From: Fusarium oxysporum f. sp. lycopersici 4287
Lineage: Eukaryota > Ascomycota > Sordariomycetes > Hypocreales > Nectriaceae
Assembly: GCF_000149955.1 (NCBI RefSeq)
Contig: NC_031000.1
Coordinates: 1-64,000, forward strand
Length of the DNA stretch: 64,000 nucleotides
Direction of reading: 5' to 3'
Shown here: piece by piece, positions 35,101 to 45,939 of the stretch
How positions within the stretch are numbered: position 1 is the first letter of the stretch
How the letters are laid out: the number at the start of each line of letters is the position of its first letter
Position numbers and translations under genes: made by a program
Notes under the pieces: generated by a model
The model's input: only the letters and a program-made list of their open reading frames with translations
The model's database searches: none
Told to the model about the DNA's origin: nothing

Positions 35101-35846
35101 GCCGTCTTGGACCTGCCGAGGTCTTCGACGCCGAAGCTGCCGGGGCATTAGAGGGCCTAAAAGCCGCCCTTAGCCTGCGAGGATCAGCATCACAGAACAT
35201 TTACATATGCCTAGATAACCTCGCAGCTGCCACGTGCCTGCGAGGCACACCATCCGACTCCTCTCAAGGCGTCTTTCTCGAGTTCCAGGCTCTGGCGACA
35301 TCGCATGGAGCCGTCCAAGTCCGTTGGGTACCAGGACACTGCGACATCCCTGGCAACGAACAGGCCGACAAACTGGCAAAAGCAGCATCATCGCTCCCCG
35401 AGCCCGAAGGCGCTCAGCCGACGCTGGCTTATCTACGAAGAATCGCAAGACAGAAATCGAAAGAAGCATTCGAGGCGTGGTGGTCCACCTCCGCCCCTGA
35501 GCTGTATAGGAGACTCAATCTCAAGGCGACTACAGGCTATCCGCCGGAGCTGTTGCTCCCGCGCGCAGCCTTGCACCATCTGCTGGCAGCGAGGTCTCTC
35601 CACGGAGACTTCGCCGCATACCACGAAAGATTTAACCACGTCGGTGCACGTCTGGTCTGCTCATGTGGCCGACGCAAAGGACCGGATCACATCTTCTACT
35701 GCAGAAAGGTACCGCCACGTCATCGGATGAGGTTGGCACCCTCACCGAATGCAGCAGTCAATCTAGCAATAGGACAAGACTTCACTAAGTTTACCGAACT
35801 GTCTAAAGCGAGCGCATTCTTTGGAAAGATCTGTCTTCGCTATTAG
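32094..35846 (+). CDS. LINE ORF2: endonuclease, reverse transcriptase, RNase H
   Basis: 1250 codons, uninterrupted, from the ATG at 32094-32096, which overlaps the ORF1 stop in ATGACTAG. The apurinic-type endonuclease (residues about 18-230) has QANVGK, LLQEPW, AGDFNARHSSW and TSSDHF. The reverse transcriptase (about 420-760) has [46 protein letters not shown] and the catalytic FGYADDTAIL. RNase H (about 960-1100) has IVYSDGSLSSEG, FDAEAAGALEGL, ICLDNLAA and WVPGHCDIPGNEQADKLA, so all the acidic residues are kept. The C-terminal zinc finger reads CSCGRRKGPDHIFYC. It should nick target DNA and reverse-transcribe element RNA in the nucleus. Confidence 0.95.
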   Translation: MTRNRHSQTRRNDKKPLRIFQANVGKIAPAHDCALALADSERYDIVLLQEPWTSHTESRLLTKTHPAYDTFTPVDMWNNNDSRPRVMTYVRRDSRLVADQIRPFQTRDILWLTVNSMTIVNFYRQNDERDALNTLLRWAVPERCLVAGDFNARHSSWQTGQATNRGQEIAGWASENDLDLLNIPDIPTNPHGNTIDLAFTNMPLAEATVEDHLATSSDHFTLSLTFPDIKAAPSQPGKIRVTTEDELKRFVEIVELGATEIPTTDSTSEELDELASSLVSLLTSAAKAAGRPARKGGRPAPWWTEECAGAAAAFRAIRRSYPLGFNQDVQIAKRDLHRIVRRAKRLYWRNLIDSFSSSSAVFKAVRWLKSPGAFQPPPLQVDDVVYETQIDKANALRQATLERRTAEDDIINPWTPVTPRRPIPFPSEISMEEAQYATLSTGNTSPGSDNITVKLLEAVWHIIGTHVRRLFEGCLSMGHHPKSFKEAEVVMIAKPGRRDLTEPRAWRPISLLSCLGKGLERLIARRLAWATVHFSVLHPQQTGALPKRSATDLVTALIHDIEEAFASKKVATLVTMDIQGAFDTVMCNRLVLRLREQGWPNHLARWAGSFMSGRSARVRYQDTVTPSSPLQCGLPQGSPVSPILFLLYTEPIYRLGNPQGRFGYADDTAILSIGDTVDETTAMASSSIAEMVRWGAANGVSFDTKKTEVMHFSRSKLRTAPAVRHGDAEKHPESALRWLGIWLDSRLSFRLHVEKWAAKAKTVAYHLRGLTNTIHGPLPSAVRSAVRACVEPVLLHGSEAWFPGSTRPRWNQPTKELPSSNQHLIQIMNKAVNQAMRAILPVWKTTPTAILHRESGIPPIDQLLEAKRLRFSARLKSLDEAHPLVGRTRPRRPPDQPTYHDLIKRRYQIQTESVFRTRLRRTDELLASCTRPKLVQRCSHQEQMPPLQMASKEKSADAFIRWVESLDPLTLIVYSDGSLSSEGVASYGFTIHQNNAPTFDGSGRLGPAEVFDAEAAGALEGLKAALSLRGSASQNIYICLDNLAAATCLRGTPSDSSQGVFLEFQALATSHGAVQVRWVPGHCDIPGNEQADKLAKAASSLPEPEGAQPTLAYLRRIARQKSKEAFEAWWSTSAPELYRRLNLKATTGYPPELLLPRAALHHLLAARSLHGDFAAYHERFNHVGARLVCSCGRRKGPDHIFYCRKVPPRHRMRLAPSPNAAVNLAIGQDFTKFTELSKASAFFGKICLRY

Positions 35847-36306
35847 ACGAGAACAACCCGGGACGCACTCGCATCCCTCCTCCCCTCCTTTACCCTTATA
35901 CATCTCTTTTGTTACCTTTTTCTCTCTTACCTGTTCTAGGCCAGACAAAGGGCGCTAGCACCCTCCGCCTGACCGCGATGACTTGAAGGCAGCCCTGAGG
36001 CTACCGCGCCCAGAGGCTCACGATCGCCTGACAACGGGCTTACCTTGCGGCTGTTGTTCATCAGCCGCGTCTGATCATCCCGCTGACGGGTAACAGGCTC
36101 GATAACATGCGCCATTTGTGCCGTTGATATGCTGGATAGTGTGTGGTCTATCGACTCGTCGGCAGAATTGGATAGTATTCTGTAATTAGCGTGTAGATAG
36201 GTTCCAATTTCTCTAGCTCAGCACGTCCTGTGCCCCAGTAGGGGACTTTCGGGGCCTACGGCCCCCCGGACGAAAAATATACATAACATAACATAACATA
36301 ACATAA

Positions 36307-38323
36307 ATCAAGGACCGTTAAGGTGGGAAACTGAGAAATTGGGGGTTGCTGAGATATTCGACGGTCAGCCATGGGTACGTGGGGCATTGTCACTGAGCTT
36401 AATTCTACCACATTGGTAGCTAGATATCTGACAAGGACGACCCGTCCCTGCGCTGTTCTGAATCGAGCGGCGAGTTCCAGGCACCCAGAGATGTCCCCTA
36501 TCAAAGTTTTGGCTTAGGGTCATATGGGAGTATGGTGGTTAGGGTTCACGTGTGAGTTCAGAGAATAAAAGTTGTTTTCGAAGCAGAACAAAAGTGGGAT
36601 ATTTGGTAGAGCAAGAGAAACGTAACTCAATGAGTATAGTCCCCGTGTTTTCTCTTATCTGTGAAATAAGTTATCATGGTCTGAAATATTCAATCGATTG
36701 ATGTTGGACAAGTTGGTCGCTGATATCGGTTTAGCGTAGCGACTGAATGGCTTAGCGTGCACGATCAGCATGTCGATCAAAAATCTCAACCTTCTTAAGC
36801 TAAATCGCAATAAAAAACACAACAAACTGTCTGATCAGTTAAAACTGACTACAATCCTCATCTCCAGCTGCCTCAATATCCTCCTGGCATGTATTACCCG
36901 GAACGAACGCATTTCTCCCTGCCAAGGGCTAGGCTCATCTGTAATTTAACGCCAAGGGTGACGTGACGTTGATGCTGGCAACTGTCATGGCTGCAAGCAA
37001 AGAGGACCACTCCGGGACTCAGCAGATCACTCTCACTTCTGTAGAGAGTCCAGATTGATAGGACGAGTCTTGGTGTTGGAGAAAGGGAAACGTTATTGTG
37101 GGGGAGTGGGGGAGTGGGGAGGGGTGAGGAGCCACTTTCACATGCCAGATCAACAGAGGGCATGAGCATGAGCATCAGCACGTACCTTACAAATGAGAGC
37201 TCTGGTAAGCAAGCAAGGCAGTGAAACGACGAATGAGCCTTGGAAGACAGGGAGTGCAGCTGAGTTGGACCACTCTGCTCCAGCCGCGATGATGTCACGG
37301 CAGTCCAACAGTACCCCACCATTGACCACCAGGAAAAAGCGAGATAAGTTTAATCATGATGGTGATGATGGTCATCACAAGAAAGATAAAGTGAATATCA
37401 TCCAATTTCTGTGGCTGACAAATCAGATAATTAGGGGAAGGAAGAAACTGCGATACAAGCTCAAGCTCAAGAAAAACCAAGCTTGGAGAAACAAGAATCA
37501 AAGGAAGACTCATCGATGCTCTAGTAACAAATAATTCAAGACGTGGGATCAGCCGCAGATACAAACCATCAAAGCTACGTCAAGTAGCCGCGCACCTAAG
37601 ACAGCTAGCAAGGATACCCGCTCAAGTACCAGCACATGTCCGCGCATTTGCAACGGGCACACATGCTAGCAGGAACTGCCAAATGTAAGGTAGCTCGCGG
37701 TGGTGCAAAAGCTGCGAACAATTGGATGTCGATGTCGATGACAAGGCCCCAAAAGGTAGGTCACTTTGCGGGTTTTTGAGGCACTTTTACCCTACCTAAC
37801 AGATTTTAGATTCTTAGGCAACTTTAGAGAATTCCCTGATAAGTAAATCACCCTGTACAGGCGACTTCTTCATTGCTACCTACACTCTATCGTCGACCTG
37901 GTCTGCTTGTGGCGCCAGACCAATACCTCCTCCACCTCCTCTTCTTCCTACCACGCACACACACTCATAATACTTTTCTGATTTCACTCGCAGCAACTTT
38001 TTTTCTCCATTTGTCCTCTTTTTAGCGTCTGCAGGGCCCTTTTAATTATTGTTATCCTAGTTTCTCTCTTCTTGTCTTCCCATTTCTGTCACCACTACAC
38101 CACCGCCTATGTCTACCTTGGAATATCTCACCTCAAGGTTCATTTTGCGATTTCATCGCACCTAACTTCGAATCCAACCTTATCTACTCGTCATTCAGTC
38201 GTCATCTCAACTCGGCATCTGCCGCGGCTTGACCGACTGAGCCCTTCAGCTTAACTCCAACGCTACTACCTCATATCATCCCCACTTACAACAGTTCTTG
38301 TTCGATCATCCACAACCATCAAC
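36307..38323. other. No gene recognised; includes the perilipin promoter and leader
   Basis: Short open frames only (for example 36894-37322 minus). The last 400 bases before 38324 are CT- and AC-rich with no upstream ATG of note near the start, typical of a strong fungal leader. Confidence 0.5.
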
Positions 38324-38926
38324 ATGTCTTCTCCTCAGGTGAACGGCGACATGAGCGTTGCTCAGTACTCTGCTTTTATCCAGGTATTTAAAACCATGCG
38401 CTTTCTCTCGAAAACTTGAACTGACCCCTCATAGCATCTGCTCAACTACCCAGTTATCAGCGACGGCGTCCATATCTTCAAGTCCAACGAATACGGCCAG
38501 CGCTCTATCAAGCTCGGCGAAGCCGCTTACCAGACCTTCGCAGCTCCGGTCATTCCCTACTTCTCTAAGCCCTACCAGTACGTCTCGCCGTACGTCCAAA
38601 AGGTCGACTCCCTGGGCAGCAAGACCCTCGATCGCATCGACGAGCGATTCCCCGTCGCCAAGAAGCCCACCGAGGAGCTCTACCAAGATACGAGGGCTCT
38701 TATCCTCCTCCCATACCATAAGGGTCTCGAGGGCAAGGATCACGTCTTCCAGGTCTTTAACTCGGAAGTCAAAAAGAACGAGCAAACAAGCCTCGTCGCC
38801 CACGGAAAGGCTGCTGCTACCACCGTCCTTGTCGTTAGCAACGAGACGCTCTCGTGGATCAGCTCCTTCTTGCACCAGAAGAAGGCCGAGACTACCAACA
38901 TGGCCAATGAGAAGATCAACCAGTAA
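38324..38926 (+). CDS. Perilipin-like lipid-droplet protein (CAP20/MPL1 type)
   Basis: Two exons, 38324-38383 and 38435-38926, with a 51-nt intron (donor GTATTT, CTGAC branch, ATAG acceptor); 183 residues. The N-terminus is MSSPQVNGDMSVAQYSAFIQ. The body has VISDGVHIFKSNEYGQRSI, the repeated Tyr-rich block PYFSKPYQYVSPYVQKVDSL and ERFPVAKKPTEELYQDTRAL. It ends with a helical tail closing MANEKINQ. Length and block order match fungal CAP20 and Metarhizium perilipin. These coat lipid droplets and influence appressorium turgor and virulence in plant- and insect-infecting species. The frame and splice sites are intact, unlike most neighbours, so it is probably a functional single gene stranded in transposon-rich DNA. 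Confidence 0.92.
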
Positions 38927-40221
38927 AAAGGTTGCCATTATGCCATGGCACCACGTGATGACCACCCTCAGCTAAATCACACTTATATCCTCCCCGTTTC
39001 CTTTTTATCAGAGAATTACCTTATGCATATGGGTCTTTCCCGTTGTACTTCTCTTTTATGATTCCGGAAGTTCAGTCTGTGTCGAGAGTTGGCATATTCA
39101 CATTTTGCATTTTCTCAGGGTTTACTCATATGTGTTTCTTAACTTTTCTTTCATCCAGGACTCCGATGGTCCTTGTTCGCTCTTACAGCATACTTATGCC
39201 ACTTACGATCCCGTGTATTTGCTACTCATCGTGCCTCATCGGTGCGCTAAGGGAGCTCTCTGGATTTTACACTCTGTATTCACACACACGGGTCGTCAGG
39301 TCGATGTTGAGAATGGCAAACGCAACGTGCCCACATAAGAGGCGCGACAATTAGGCGGATCGGCCCTCGAGATCTATGTGTTATAGATGCGCCTATGGTA
39401 GAAGCTGCAATCGTCACGCGGATATGGACTCTAAAAGACCTGAAAATGAGAACTAATAGATTTCTTGTATTCTACATCTGACATGCTTGATGTGATCCAC
39501 CATAAACGTCTTCAAAATGATTCTCTAGACAGCCAAGGTCTGTAAGCTTCAAAGCAAAGGCTTAAGCGATTAAGCTAAATGTTACTAGTGCGTTAAGGAG
39601 TAGAGATTTCCAACAATCCAGACAGTCGAAGAATGGAAGGTATAAGGGACAACACTGGAGTTCAAGATCAGGAGTTCTTTAGTTTTTTTTTAATTTTTTT
39701 TATTTTTTATTTTTTATTTTTTTTTTTTTTAAAAAAAAAGGAATATTCTAACATTTGTCGCCTTCCATTAGAATAGACGATAGTTCCATCGCCACTCCGT
39801 CACTTTCAACACCAGCAGCCTATTTTGTCGCCAAATCGAGCCAACCGTGATGCGCTGCCGCAGCCAGACCCGAGCGAGATGGAGACCCACCAGCAGGCGC
39901 ATCACCCTGCCCCTGACAACATAAGCGGATATCACAGCCATCTCCCGCACGCACCGATAGACACCGATTTCGCGGACAGCAGCGACTTCGTCACACCGCC
40001 CAGCATACAATATTGTGGCCACTATGATAGTGGCTTCCCAGTCATTGGGATAGTCCTTTGAACCATAGAACTAGTACTCCGAAAGTATCGATACCCACTG
40101 GGCACGTCACAAGGTGGCAATAGTAGCGCAGGTGCCGGTGCTCTTTCACTGTCTGACGCAGCTAGCCCCGTCATAGAGTATGTGAGAGTATACTAACCCG
40201 TATTGCCGAAGCATTTATGGC
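38927..40221. other. No gene recognised
   Basis: 3' flank of the perilipin gene and spacer. 39679-39741 is a T-rich tract ending in an A run. The plus-strand frame 39825-40061 lacks recognisable features. Confidence 0.5.
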
Positions 40222-40777
40222 TTAGGCAGTCCTTAAATGGTTTGTGGTTGGCATGATCCGTGATTTACATGTAGGACAGGTGTCGTGGCGCCTGAAGAAC
40301 CATTCACCGAAGCAACTTGAGTGAAAGACGTGGCCGCATTGTAAATGACGGATTATGTCCTCGTCCAGCATAGGCTCCAAACAAATTGCACTGAGAAGTA
40401 GTAAGAAAATGGAGTCGGCGTGGCAATAGACTTTGTGTGCTTACCAGGCATTAAAATCGAATTCGATGTCGGCCACATAATTCGTTTCGGCCTTCCACTG
40501 CCTGTAAGCTCGTGCAGGGGCAGTCTGATCTAGTGTCACCGGCTCAAAAATATCGTCATTAATCAACTCAGGCCTATCGCCGGGTCTTAAGAGATAAGAG
40601 CTTGATGCACTTCAGTACATTACCACAGAGACTATGAGGTCGGAGAACAAACAGCAAATAAAATGCTAGCGCTAGGATGAAGATGGCGACGATGATGACT
40701 ACGAATGGCAAGTCCGTATCTGGAGGCAAGTGATCACTAGCCGGGTCGGATGTGGCTGTAGGATTAACGACTATCAT
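40222..40777 (-). CDS. Small membrane RING-H2 protein, three exons
   Basis: Proposed exons: 40777-40624, 40529-40445 and 40390-40222 (408 nt, 135 residues). Introns are 94 nt (GTAATG..CTAG) and 54 nt (GTAAGC..TCTCAG). The N-terminus has a short lumenal or extracellular segment and one membrane helix, FVVIIVAIFILALAFYLLFV. The C-terminal half is a complete RING-H2 finger: ACAICLEPMLDEDIIRHLQC, then GHVFHSSCFGEW and DTCPTCK, with C-x2-C, C-x-H, H-x2-C and C-x2-C ligands in order. The first Cys codon is created by the second splice, which supports that join. Such proteins are ATL/GRAIL-like membrane E3 ubiquitin ligases; substrates are unknown. The first intron is less certain than the second. 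Confidence 0.7.
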
Positions 40778-41780
40778 GGTGAAGATAGCTGGTCTATTTT
40801 CCGGGATAGTTAAACTCTGAATGCAATAAATCTAATGGCGGGTTCACTTAGTCTGATTATATATAGCATAAAGCGGAGGTATCCCTCACCTCGTCCTCCT
40901 AAACAAGATATGCCTCATCAATCCCTCCAGCTCATCCTCAGGGCCTCTTCCGCTGCACCACTTCCGCCACACCCTCGGTCACGCTGTCGAGGCCACTTTG
41001 TTGTCTCGAACGCCCGTTCCGGGGCTGCACAGCGCCCCGTCGACCTGCTGCCCCGTCGCGCCCGTCGGGTCAGTGACTGTATTCCATATTGATACGTTGC
41101 ACGCCACTGCTCCTGTGACGTTGACGAGTGAGCTCGTAACAAACTCAACGACGGGCGTGGTCTGGTCAGTAGTGATGTTTCCGTAGATTTAGAGGGCATG
41201 GTGTTTTGGGTATGGGTGGTTTGTTGGTCTTAGTAGGGGGTCTTGCACATACTCTTGGTTGGATTATTGAGTTTATCTGGCAAAATGAAACAAGTTCCAC
41301 CCACCAAAAGACGCTAAGTAACACAAACCTGTCATCTGCACACCTCCATTGAATTAACTTTCCCACGACATTCGCCTCCCTCGCCCATGATGACGTCTCT
41401 GGGCAAAACTTTAGGACAAAAGTCTGACAACACCAGCCCCACTTCCAATCACTCTTATTATCTCCTTGAGCGGCTGAAGACTGTAGCTGGTCACTCGCCC
41501 CACTTTGGTTACTAACCCCGCTAGTACCTGCGGGGTACGTGAAGTTCTCGTCAGACAGCTGCTTGATTTTTTTCACCACCAAATTGATCAAAATCCTCAG
41601 ACAAATCATCCCTAAGAAGTCGCAAAGGAAACAATAAGCTCTCCAAAGATACAAGATAGCATAGATGATCACAGCTTTGAGACCCCGCCTTTGAGGGCAG
41701 CTAATGATCCTACCGGCGTGCCTCATTTTCCGCCCGAGAGGGCCACGGTGATGATTTTCAACCTTTCAACCTAGAATATC
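40778..41780. other. Unresolved region, no gene supported
   Basis: A minus-strand frame near 40990-41165 reads VVEFVTSSLVNVTGAVACNV and could be part of a secreted or surface protein, but I find no start or splice pattern. The 41166-41726 minus frame is Cys/Trp-rich without recognisable features. Confidence 0.35.
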
Positions 41781-43664
41781 ATGATTTCAAGATCAACCCT
41801 CTATTCAAGGAACCACTTGATTTATTCCAACTTTTCCTACCTATTTCCCTTTTTGAATCATGGACTAAATACACTAACAGTTGGGTCGTTTACCTACTTG
41901 AAAATTCCGTTATTGATAACTGGAATACCCCCCTTTCCAAACACTCACGCATCCTCAAATGGGAAGGCATCACCACAGCATCAGCTTACGTATAGCTTGG
42001 AGTCATTATTTACCTAGAAATTCGATTCATAGAGAAATTACAATAAAGGACCATTAGAAGGCACCCAGCCTAGGAGATCAGCACCGTCTTCACTCAATCA
42101 TCAAGTTCATGCCGTTACAGAAGTTCGAGCTAATCAACAGGTATTTCCGCACTTTTAACTACACCTAACTCAATATAAGGGATGAGAGCGATCTTCCAAA
42201 GACCTTCCAAGCGGCTAAAGAGTGGTCTGATCACATACAGAAGGTGTTAACCAAACTCTATCCTCCAGGGACTAATCTGACTGTAGATGAGTGCATGATC
42301 CCGTTTATAGGCAGATCAAAAGAGACAATAGTCGTCAAGAATAAGCCCACTCCAGTGGGGTTTAAAGTCTGGGTTACTACGCAACAGGGCTTCTTTCTAC
42401 AGTGGCTTTGGCATGTCAAGTCATCACCATATACCGCTATGATCATCGAACTACCTATGCCGAAGCCGCTTGGCAAGAGGGGAAAGCTATAGACCGAGAT
42501 TCCTCTCAGCAATACTCAAAGCGTCGTTGTTCACCTAGTGAAAAGTCTGCTTCCTTAGACATATCACGTCTTTACAGATAACCTCTTCTCGTCATCGCAG
42601 CTCTTCCGCCTTCTTCGGTAGCTTGGCTTTGGTGCCACAGGCACGGCACGCCCTAACTGAGGCATCAGCACCGAGATGAAGCAGATAAAAGAGACCAGCA
42701 AAGCTCCTGACAGCACGCCTTTGAAGTATAATGAGGTCATACTGATCCCGACGCATGATAAACAGGTACGGACGACTGTTAGCTGTATTCCCCTTATTAA
42801 TTTGTCTCTTTTTATTCCCCCTAGGTCATCTAAATTGCTTGGAAGGATAGCAGCGTGGTGCTCTTCCTTTCAATTGCGCACAGCGGGGCCTCTCACAACC
42901 GCACACTAAAAAAGAGGAAGCTGCCGGCTAAGAGAGGGACGAAGGCAGAGGCACAACAGCTGCAGCAGAGTTTCAATGGGGATAGCTTCAAGATAATCCC
43001 TATTACTACTATAGCTGCTCAGTATAACGATGAAATGAATCACGTTGACCGCAGCGATCAGATAAGGTCCTATACAACATACGAGCATCGCTTCCGCCGC
43101 AGTCCTTGGCAGGCGCTGCTTTGGAATTTCCTCCTCGAAGTCGCACTTGCGAATAACTTCATTTTGCAGAAGAAGACCCGGCACCCTCGTTGGAAGCCCC
43201 ACGGCAGGCTACAGGCTTGGAAGGAATGCATTTATAACGCCATTTTCAACCGTTATGCCACTAAAAGTCATGAAAGGAAGAGAGGCCGCACAGGGAAGGA
43301 GGAAGACATTGAAGATAATGAAGCACGGCAAAATCACCTACTGAGAGATATCAATCATGTCTATAGAGGCATAAATTCCGACTGCTTAGCTTGCAAAGGC
43401 TGCCGGCAGGGACACCCTCAACCCTTCAAAAGGAAGAAGGAAAAAGGAGGTTATCTACAGCCAATATCAGGAAATAAACGAAGGGTCCAGACCCGATACG
43501 GCTGTAAAGTATGTGATGTAGCTATTTGTAACACGGCAAACTGCTGGTACTTCTATCACACATAGAAATAGGTGTGTGAGAATGTACCCTTCGTTGCGCT
43601 CATTTGATAAATCCTTTACCCCGGTCGTGACCCCGCTGCTGTCTTATGCCGCTCAAAGAGATAA
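41781..43664 (+). pseudogene. piggyBac transposase element, decayed
   Basis: Translated pieces on the plus strand match the piggyBac at 54801-57020 along its length. They run from FQLFLPISLFESWTKYTNSW (about 41830), through the first catalytic region TVDECMIPFIGRSK, to NHVDRSDQIRSY (third Asp). The cysteine-rich domain CLACKGCRQG and YGCKVCDVAICNTANCWYFY end at 43565. An intron (GTACGG..CCCCTAG) sits at the same codon as in the other copies. Many stops and frameshifts occur. The 3' terminus is about 43664, ending GCTCAAAGAGATAA, a diverged form of the TATCCCTTTGAG terminus. The 5' terminus was not found. Confidence 0.85.
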
Positions 43665-43739
43665 CACCAACTACATAAACAGCAATTGCAATAGGAATAT
43701 TCATTCAATTTAATCATAGAGTATATCAATCAATAGCCC

Positions 43740-44750
43740 TGAATCAGAGCTTCAATATTGTACATACCACCCCGTGCCTGAATGACTGCACGAACTTGCT
43801 CTCGCATTGAAGTTGTCAGCTTCAAAATCAGGTGGGGAGGCAAGGCTGCCCACGCCTCTTGGCACCATCTGATCAACTCGGCTCTATCGGTCTTGTTATT
43901 CTTCAATTTATAAGTTCAGGGCGCATCCGACGAACCTTGTCTTTTAAAGCTTTCCAGATGTGTTCAATGGGGTTTAAATCAGGCGGATGGGACGGCCAAT
44001 TAATGGGAATAATCCCATGTAACAGCAGCCAATCCATTGACGGTTTTGCGATATGAACCCGGGCGTTGTCTTACTGAAATTGCTCAAATTCATCAATAAA
44101 AGGAAGAAAACCTTCTGTCAGGGCTTTACAATAAGACCATGCTTGAATATCCCTTCTTATTTGCTGTAATATCTCTATTATAGGAATAAGATAAGACTGC
44201 TTGTCTCTAGCAAGGGCTCCCCAGAACATAATAGAAATAGTCGGTTTAATATGCTGCCGGATAGTAACTAGATCTGTACGGTATTTCTCATTAGGCCGGC
44301 GAAAGACCTAGCCGTTAGGGTTGTTCGGCGCATTCGAAACCGTGACTTTGTCTGTAAAGCAGATCTTTGAGAAAGTTAGCGTTGAAAGGGTTGGATTTTA
44401 GCGGCATTTACTAGTAAATATTCGTTAATACGGTGAATCCAAAAACGCGCATATTATAGCCGTGCTTTTGCATCGTCTTGTGACAGTTTAATCCTCTTCT
44501 TTTATCTCTATTTGCGCCGCCAATATCACCCCAACCGACGACGTAGTGTCCGGGCTGATACCTTAACACCAAGCTCTAACAAAGCTTCATTCTAAGTAAT
44601 TGAGCGGCTCTGTTTAATAAATGAGTTAATCCTTACAATCTCTAGCGCGCTGAGTTTCCTGGGACGCTCTTTTTGTGGTCTAGAGACGTTATTGTGGTGT
44701 TCTTTCTACTGTTTGATTGTCCGGGAGACTGTCCTGGGATGGGTAACTGC
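43740..44750 (-). pseudogene. Tc1/mariner transposase remnant
   Basis: Minus-strand translation gives RPQKERPRKLSAL and LLELGVKVSARTLRRRLG (helix-turn-helix), then DNARVHIAKPSMDWLLLHGI and INWPSHPPDLNPIEHIWKAL (DDE_3 core). Several stops and frame changes lie between. It is a different subfamily from the element at 19733. Its N-terminal side abuts the hAT remnant at about 44750. Confidence 0.8.
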
Positions 44751-45600
44751 AATTGTACTCGCATCCAAACGAGTCCGCTGAGGAGAGACCATATTACCAG
44801 CGGAGGAAAATGCTCTCTCACATTCGGCAGCCATTGCAGGGACTGATAAGGTGTCCATGATGTGAGCTTTGTAAGTATGGAACTCGGTGATAATCCTGAT
44901 CCGAATCGTTTTATGCCTGAGGTTTGCTGAGGTCTCTTGAACCAAAGAGTCAAGGTAACCAAAGACCTTCTAGAGCCCCTCGTACTCAGAGACACGTAAA
45001 GAGAGATTTGCGTCTGTGATCCACTGGGTAAGCAGGCGCTGAAAAGTTAATTTGTCAAAGCGAGCAACTAGCTCATCACGGAAGTCGTCCTCCTTCCGGT
45101 TTTTTTTTTTTTCTCTTTTTTTTTTTTTTTTTGCGGCAAGGTCTTGAAGTGTTAGTTGATTCAGAGTCCGGTGTGTATCACTTTACCTTTAAGGGGTCTG
45201 GATTGAAAAGGTTGTGGGCTTTGCTAAGGTGTCCCTCAATTTTCCGGGTGTTAGAAGAGACATAAACCTTTGGCTTATGCACCTTCTGCTGGATACAGTG
45301 ACAGCAGAGCCAACTGGACGGGTCAGGCTTGCTGGCTGTATTTCTGGTCTGAACGTCATAGCCATGAGCCCAAAACCCCCCAGTGGCTAGCTCAGTCCGG
45401 ATTGAGAGGACCCAACGACCCCGAACAGGCTGAGAAACTGCGTCCCAGTCTTTGATGATCGCGGAGATGCCGAGGGATAGTGACAAATCCAGCTTTCGTA
45501 GCTCTGCCAGACTTGATATATCTGAAGAGCCATTAGGATCGGTTGAGAAGCTGAATATATCGCTAGGGGTTGCCATTATGAAATGGTTTTGTGGCAAAGA
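44750..45600 (-). pseudogene. hAT element remnant, core deleted
   Basis: 45178-45576 encodes an N-terminal region with a BED-type zinc finger (LCCHCIQQKVHKPKVYVSSN and HLSKAH), starting at the ATG of MATPSDIFSF. 44750-44945 encodes the C-terminal dimerisation motif, LSVPAMAAECERAFSSAGNM followed by VSPQRTRLDASTI. The catalytic core between them is missing, and a T-rich tract occupies 45100-45132. The C-terminal motif runs in frame into the Tc1 remnant. Confidence 0.8.
45100..45132. repeat. Poly-T tract
   Basis: About 33 bases almost entirely T, interrupted once by C (TCTC), within the deleted hAT. Confidence 0.9.
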
Positions 45601-45939
45601 CCAGGCCCACTGAGTCCGGGACACTTCGCAGGACGAGCAAAATTTGCATGCATGATCTCAATAGCAAAATTTGATCTACGGTTTGACGAGGAATATGAGT
45701 GCAAAACGAACGAAAAAGGCAAGACATGAACAAAAGCAAAAATACAGGGAGGGGTACCAGTACTACCCCACATTTCATCTATCTACCTGGCGGCCAGATA
45801 GATAGGTGATGCACAAGGGCCAGCAGTAGATAAATAGATGTAGTCTACATCTATCTACATTTACATTCCATCTACATCGGTAAATATATTCCCCACACTG
45901 ATCGTATGCTTTTATTGGCCGGTATTTTCCTATTCTTCC

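Larger units (their letters stand above)
30267..36306 (+). mobile_element. Tad-like LINE, full length or nearly so
   Basis: About 6.0 kb. It begins AGTAAAGCAGCATC abutting unit B. A decayed ORF1 (gag) overlaps an intact ORF2 (endonuclease, reverse transcriptase, RNase H, zinc finger). About 450 bases of 3' untranslated sequence end in GACGAAAAATATAC and an ATACATAACATAACATA tail. There are no LTRs. ORF2 is intact, so this copy, or a close relative, may have moved recently. Confidence 0.88.

Noticed and set aside
41166..41726. 186-codon minus-strand frame with Cys and Trp
   Set aside because: No start context, splice pattern or motif supports it; left as unresolved.
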